From NCBI GenBank assembly GCA_963920705.1, contig OY987232.1:19222442-19286441 (forward strand): 64,000 bases of DNA, given 5' to 3'. The stretch comes from Odiellus spinosus (taxonomy: Eukaryota; Arthropoda; Arachnida; Opiliones; Phalangiidae). The notes under the pieces were generated by a model. That model worked only from the letters and a program-made list of their open reading frames with translations. It was not told the origin of the DNA and ran no database searches. Below, piece by piece: positions 58,261 through 64,000 of this stretch. The number at the start of each line of letters is the position of its first letter. Positions within the stretch are counted from its first letter, which is position 1. Both the position numbers and the translations under genes were made by a program.

Positions 58261-60040
58261 TGACTCAAAAAAATATTTTTATTTATATTTCAAGACTGTA
58301 AATATTTTAAATGATTGTACCTTATTACGGATAAACTTTCAATTAGGTAAGAACGTGGCATTCTTGTCTGAAATAACGTTCCCTCCCCCATTTTATCCCC
58401 CTCATTCTAGTATTGGGGTTGAGAAATGGTACCGTCGGGAAATCCGTTGAAACCCCTTTTCGTAAATACGATTCAACTCGCCTGCCCTACTCAGGTGCAA
58501 CCCTCGCATCTAAAGCCACGGACTTGAAGCTTCCCCCCCCCCCCAAACTAAGGGGGTATATCCCCCCTAGCAAGGTATATTACGGAATCTTCTTCCAGCA
58601 GCAAAACCCCATTTCTATTTTATTTTTATATAAATTCCCTTTTGGTTGGGGTAGAAATGGAAAGGTTTGAATCGGAGGTATAGCTTTTGGGGTTGTTTTT
58701 ACCCCCCCATTCTTTAAGGGGGGCTTACCCCCCTATTACCGTCTGAATCCAGCTTATAGATGCCCAGTAATTTATTAACGGTTCCTACCTACCTCGATTA
58801 TCTCTAGAGCTCTGTTTTCTATTCAGTTTCAGTTAAGTTTTTAACACCGTTAAAATGAAATAAGTTTCCAGGATATTTAGTTTCATTCAATTTTGCAGGA
58901 ACTTCTTATACTAGCGTAATTAACAGTTCAAAAATTACCGTAATTATGAAAAATAGTAATTATAAAATGATCTGAATTTAATTTAATTATTTTTTAAATT
59001 GCTACAAAATTCTTATTTTTGACTAAACAACTTTTAATCTAGTGAAAAATTCATTTTAGATTGGGTTAATTGTATATGTGGTTACTGTTAATTCTCCGGC
59101 TTTCTGTCACGTGATAAAATAACTTTCGCGTGGTCTTAATAACTTATTTAATTTAATGTTTAAACTTATAACTGTCCAAGATATCTTGTTGGGAATCTCC
59201 CCAAATTCTAGTTTCATTTCCAATCGATTTAACGGTTTACCCGAAAAGTGGGTTCAAATAGTTGGCCCTACACTATCCTTAGCCAAGGAGAAAATATATC
59301 TTGGAAATACCATACAGTGCTCGGAGTTATTATAATTTTTATTAATTGGATAAGATCGCCCGAATTATAATCATCCATTATCAGTTAAAATTAATATTCA
59401 TTGCCTAAAGTGGCGGCCAATACAAAGCATGCAAAAATTGACCCCTATCTTAAAATGACCGTAACTTTGCTATACGACCATCTAGCCATAAACCTATTTA
59501 TAATCAAAAGGTTTAGATAATAATTTTTAATTTTAATAGATTTCGTCATCAGCCTACACAAACTACGGGAACATGCAATTCAATCAGATGAAACATGTTA
59601 AAAATAATTGACAAATCTGGTTACAAGTTCACGTTATCGTCTCATGCATGCAGATAGAGAAAATTACTTTTCCTATTTCCTTACGCATGGCTCACCATTT
59701 ATAATCATTTCTCCATGATCTTAGCTATACTATTCTAAGTTCGGTGAATTTAATTTTTTTCCTTTTTTTTTTTATTTTCAATTTAATATGAAATCGCTTT
59801 CTAAAATTTATTGTTCATTCACCATTTGGGATTAAGGCAATTTTCCTAGTAACAATAGCGTTCAAAGAGGAGACCATGGAGATAGTATATGTCTCGCCAG
59901 GAGGAACCCGTTCGCCTCATTAAGCCCAAACGGCAACCCATCTTCCGGGGGCCCTCTCCCCAAAAAAAAGTACCATTAACACGGGAAAAATATTTAATTT
60001 GAATCTAAACTTGGAGCTAAAAATTATTTTGATTATATTT
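58261..60040. other. Intergenic DNA with C/G homopolymer tracts
   Basis: 58380-58745 holds several C runs and G runs of 6-10 bases, which can pair as inverted tracts (CCCCCCC...GGGGGG near 58700-58735). A copy of the GACCGTAACTTTGC segment lies at 59445, and a family A/B-like start (GTGCTCGGAGTTATTATAA) at 59320. No gene is supported. Confidence 0.45.
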
Positions 60041-60049
60041 TCGGAATCT

Positions 60050-60312
60050 CCGTGTCAAAAAATGTATTACATAATTTTTTCCTCAATTTTTAGACACATT
60101 TTAGGGTTTAATTTGAATTTTAGTAAATATAAAATCCGACCAATCATATTATTTCAGCCTTCAACAGTGCTTGTAACGTGTTAACATTAAAATAATAGGT
60201 CGATTTTTGACGCCTAAGACCTTCTATAAACATTACAAGAACTGTTGAAGGCTGAACTAATATGATTGGTCGAATTTTATATTTACTAAAAAACGTGTCT
60301 GAAAATTTCAAA
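60050..60312. mobile_element. Family E fold-back element
   Basis: Two arms of about 75-100 bp are inverted copies: the left arm contains GACCAATCATATTATTTCAG, the right arm AACTAATATGATTGGTCGAA. They enclose a spacer of about 60 bp. The outer ends carry TAGACACATTTT and AAACGTGTCTGAAA. A single arm occurs near 30855. It is non-coding. Confidence 0.65.
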
Positions 60313-61800
60313 ATCGGGATGTAAATGGGGCTTTAGCCTCTCTTTGATACCCCCTTGTTCGCTACAGTAATAGTAAAATAAGGCGATAAAATACCTTTAA
60401 ATTGTACGGGGGCAACTCCCCCCACTGCAATTATTCGTTTTAACGTTTAGTTCATTCTTCGATTGATTTAGCCTGGGCTATTACGCGAAAGGGGTTGTCC
60501 CCCCTCGAAGCCCCCGGTGGACATAAGGTCGTAGTAAACAACACTAATTAACTTTGAAATTTGATAAGCGGGCTATATAAGTTACCAAAGAGAGTAATTA
60601 GAAATTATGGCCATCGCGCCGTTTCTATCATAACTCTGCTCGTTTCGTAATATCATAAGTATATCTTATACAATAGATTCGTAGAAGTATGACAGTAATG
60701 ATTACGCTTATTAATTTTTATTGAACTCCAAATGAAAATTGAGTAGCATTTTCGGACAGATCGTTAAAAAACGATTCAAAATATATATACATATGTAGGA
60801 TATAGATCAAATTAACGCGGTCTGTCTGACTGTCTGTCAGTGGGAACGATAAAGATTAAGCCTATTTTCAAACGTCTTTTAAGCCTATTTTCAAACGTCA
60901 ATTAAGCCTGATTTCAAAGCATCGATTAACTGGATATCTAAATAATTACATACTTACGAATATTATAATATATATTTATGATAATACGAATAAATTGCGC
61001 CAAAATCAATATAAATTTGAAGCAGGAATAATACTGATATCTATACGATCTATAGTCCGTAAAGGATAGGCCTTGCGTGCAATACAAGGTTAAATTGATA
61101 ATTTCTATTTTGTGTAAGAGGTTAAACCCCAAATTATAAATCAAATCATTTTACCATTTGATAACTGTTATAATATGTCAAACTTGTACATATACTTAAT
61201 TGCTTGGTTGTTTCGAAACCCCTCCGGAAGTGATACAACCATTTTAGGGGGAGTCCAAATTAGAAAATTATTGTTTAAACTCCCTTTAGACCTGGTTACA
61301 ATGAATTTATATAAAGCTATTTAAGGTAAATTTCAAATGAGCCACCAAAAGTAGTTATAAAATTATTAATATTGAAATTAATGAAATTAACGAGATGTCA
61401 TTTCAAAATGTGGTTTGCTTATTTGTTTATCGCGACGCGATTAACTTAAATTATTCAGGAATCTTGTCAAAGGGAGTGTGTAAAGGAAAAGCTAATTATT
61501 TTAATTGATTACCATTAAAAATAAGGTAATTATGTAATGAAACAATTGGAGTATGTCTCTGAAGTGTACACGAATTTTTAAACCTGATTTTATAATTTAA
61601 TTTTGGAAAATCTTACTCAAATTTAATTTGGAGATCGTGAAAAATCTATTATTTAAATTAATTTTGATTAAAAATATTTATGTTAGTTATGATTTGATGT
61701 ATATTATTATATTACCAACTTATTTAAAATTTTAAATTAAACCAATTAAAGTTTAATTTAGATTTAATGGTTATTGCTATAAATTATTTAAATTTATGGT
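60313..61800. other. Intergenic DNA
   Basis: 60330-60530 has G/C-run segments like those at 58.5 kb. 60718-60800 is a family D fragment (CGTTAAAAAACGATTC and ATATATACATATGTAG). The rest is AT-rich without a recognised gene. Confidence 0.45.
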
Positions 61801-62027
61801 AGATTACTAATTACGTATTTTATGTAGGATTACTAATTACGTATTTTATGTAGGATTACTAATTACGTATTTTACGAAGGATTACTCATTACTTATTTAC
61901 GAAGAAATACTAATTACGTATTTTACGAAGGATTGCCAATTACGCATTTTATGAAGGATTACTAATTACGTATTTTATGAAGGATTCCTAATTACGTATT
62001 TTACGAAGAATTACTAATTACGTAATT
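61801..62027. repeat. 26 bp tandem repeat, about 9 copies
   Basis: Unit ATTACTAATTACGTATTTTA + TGTAGG, with ACGAAGG variants in later copies. It contains the palindromic AATTACGTAATT-like core. Confidence 0.88.
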
Positions 62028-62199
62028 TTTCTGAATTTAAAATCTTACCACGTTGACAATTTGATCGTAAATAGTTTTAAACCAATAGAATGTCGAGAAA
62101 TAACCAAAAAATAATTCTTACCTGCAATGAAATAAAATAAGAAAGTAATTAGTATTTTATAATAAATAATCAATTTAATTTATATTAGAAACAAAATAT

Positions 62200-62600
62200 T
62201 TTAACAAATTGTCAATTTCAGTAAGTCACCGAAAAATTTGAACTGTCTAATTCTAAATAAGTTATTTGACCCAAAAGTTCAAATTCCCCAATTCTGAAAA
62301 AAGTATTTGACCCAAAATTCAAATTCCCTAATTATAAAGAAGGTATTTGACCCAAAATACAAATTCTCTAATTTTAAATAAGGTATTTGACCCAAAATAC
62401 AAATTCTCTAATTTTAAATAAGGTATTTGACCCAAAAATTCGAATTTCCTAACTCTAAATAAGGTATATGACCCAAAAATTCAAAATTCCCTAACTCTAA
62501 ATAAGGTATATGACCCAAAAATTCAAATTCCCTAATTCTAAGTAAGGTATTTGACCCAAAAATTAAAATTAACTAATAATACACAAGATATTTGATCTAA
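62200..62600. repeat. 40 bp tandem repeat, about 9 copies
   Basis: Unit TATTTGACCCAAAAATTCAA + ATTCCCTAATTCTAAATAAGG, degenerate at both edges. It is related in wording to the TTTGACCCAAATT segment at 14290-14330. Confidence 0.88.
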
Positions 62601-63159
62601 AATTTCCACTTCCCTGATTATTTGACCTAAAATTTCAAATTCTTAAATTCAAACTAAGGCATTTTATGTTAATTAAAATTCCCAAATTTAAAATGATATT
62701 TCAGCTAAAAATTCAGGTTCCTCATCAATTTTTTCGACTTAAAAAAAACCCCTAATATTGATTTTCCATTTTGAACCATGACCAATGATAGACTAGTACT
62801 TTGATGACGTCACTAGGCACAATAAAAACTAATTTCCAGAACTCCCAAGTCGACACGAAATAAGTAATAACAGTGTCGTCGTGAAATTATTCCAACAATT
62901 CCAGTAATAGCAACCCAAGCCGAATATGATAAAAACAGACCCATTCTAATCTAAAAACTAATGGAGATTCCTAAAAAAAAAAAAAAAAAAAAAACTTTTT
63001 CTTTTGTATTTTCCCATGGGTCTTATAACATTGCAACTAGGGGGGGGGGCCAAGGCTTAAGGCACGCGTGGTATGTCAATTTGGCGCCATATATTTTAAC
63101 CCCATGAGAATGCGCTCCAGAGAAGAGTGTTAAACCAAATAAAACCATTATGAAGAAGC
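62601..63159. other. Intergenic DNA
   Basis: Contains a poly(A) run of about 20 (62975) and a G run of about 10 (63040). No gene is recognised. Confidence 0.5.
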
Positions 63160-63505
63160 TAAAAGTGACGCTGTCACATATTTTCAATGAATTCCAAATG
63201 GAAAATGAATCATATTTTCGGAAAGATCGTTAAAAAACGATTCAAAATATATATACATATGTAGAAATAGAACCAAATTACCAGTAAAAATACATTCCCC
63301 GCAATCTACGTCATGATTAAGGTCGCGTGATTTCGATATTGTAGAGACTACAATTGATTTGAGAGTATTTCGAACGAATATTTTGATTATTAACGAAAGT
63401 TGTTATATTTAAATCATTTTTAAAATTTTAATGGTTTAATATTAATGTTATCTAACGAACTGTCGAAGAAAATAATTATAAAACCAATCCATTACGTTAA
63501 AAAAA
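63160..63505 (+). mobile_element. Family D element, direct copy
   Basis: Starts AAAAGTGACGCTGTCACAT and continues through CGTTAAAAAACGATTC, the ATATATACATATGTAG tract, GCAATCTACGTCATGATTAA and ACGAAAGTTGTTATATTTAA. The same blocks appear in the copies at 3.5, 7.9 (inverted), 25.6 and 60.7 kb. It is non-coding. Confidence 0.65.
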
Positions 63506-64000
63506 TAATTCATTATTTGGTGAAAGCCACACTTTAAAGCTACGTAACATTGGTTGTTTCATCCGCAATAGGGACTGAGAAACGTAGTACGTTGAGCAAA
63601 CAACGAAATGGAGAAGATCTCAGCGTGTAGTCCTTGAAAAGGGTCAATAGTTCCCCCGACGACTGAACCCTAAAAGCCACCTCAAATGTTCAAGTACCAT
63701 TTACACGAGAAAACAATTAAAAGCAAAGCTTTATCAAAAGTCTATGACATTATTCCTTAAAAGTAAGCAACGCCCCGTATCAGATTTGTTTCATAGACCA
63801 TTACTTAAAAATAGACAAAAAAGTCATCACCCCTGTCTTGCTCGAGTGATTTGGACTCTTCTGCTCGATATTTTGAGTCGAGAGTTTAACAACCGATAGA
63901 TGAAGCTACGATAAATCGATTTATAACGATAATTTGCGAACACGTGACGTTTAAAACGATTCCTAACGATTTGACTTCACTGTTTCAATATAAGAAATGA
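63506..64000. other. Intergenic DNA at window end
   Basis: Unique AT-rich sequence. No gene or element is recognised. Confidence 0.5.

Overview
This is a 64 kb stretch of AT-rich eukaryotic DNA. It most likely comes from an insect or another arthropod: it has no operons or ribosome-binding sites, its genes carry spliceosomal introns, and it is dense with short DNA transposons, minisatellites and satellites. A short (T)TAGG-like tract lies near position 190. I found no host protein-coding gene and no convincing tRNA, rRNA or CRISPR array. The only well-supported genes belong to transposons; most other short open frames are chance frames in repeats or antisense shadows.

Layout. 0-33 kb: intergenic DNA with a palindromic mini-element (135-266), terminal-inverted-repeat (TIR) elements (families A and D), three MITE types, and tandem arrays at 4.4-6.0 kb (about 142 bp unit), 6.6-7.1 kb, 9.9-10.7 kb, 11.3-12.3 kb (40 bp), 19.6-20.5 kb (34 bp, essentially identical copies), 22.6-22.85 kb and 28.5-29.0 kb (168 bp). 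33.8-39.6 kb: a 5.8 kb near-perfect palindrome flanked by TTAA, with a full-length DDE_Tnp_4/SWIM-type transposase gene in each arm, head to head around a 104 bp spacer. 40-49 kb: more family A/B elements, a 180 bp tandem repeat, a third copy of the 7-bp-TSD MITE, and a 2 kb satellite made of a 30 bp block and a 31 bp block. 49.3-55.4 kb: a complete Kolobok-type transposon. 55.4-64 kb: further MITEs, hAT-like non-autonomous elements and minisatellites.

The Kolobok element is the most interesting system here. It has TTAA target duplications, 576 bp inverted repeats, and two convergent intron-containing genes that each begin at or just inside an inverted repeat. On the minus strand, ten exons with a continuous frame encode a THAP-domain transposase of 770 aa with a recognisable D-D-E core. 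On the plus strand, two exons encode a 171 aa protein resembling the C-terminal cysteine-rich 'ballast' domain of the P2X7 receptor. The TIRs are nearly identical, so both genes should have the same upstream promoter sequence. Their stop codons are 62 bp apart with back-to-back polyadenylation signals. A hAT-like MITE sits inside the last transposase intron. I infer a two-component mobile element: a transposase plus a zinc-binding accessory protein.
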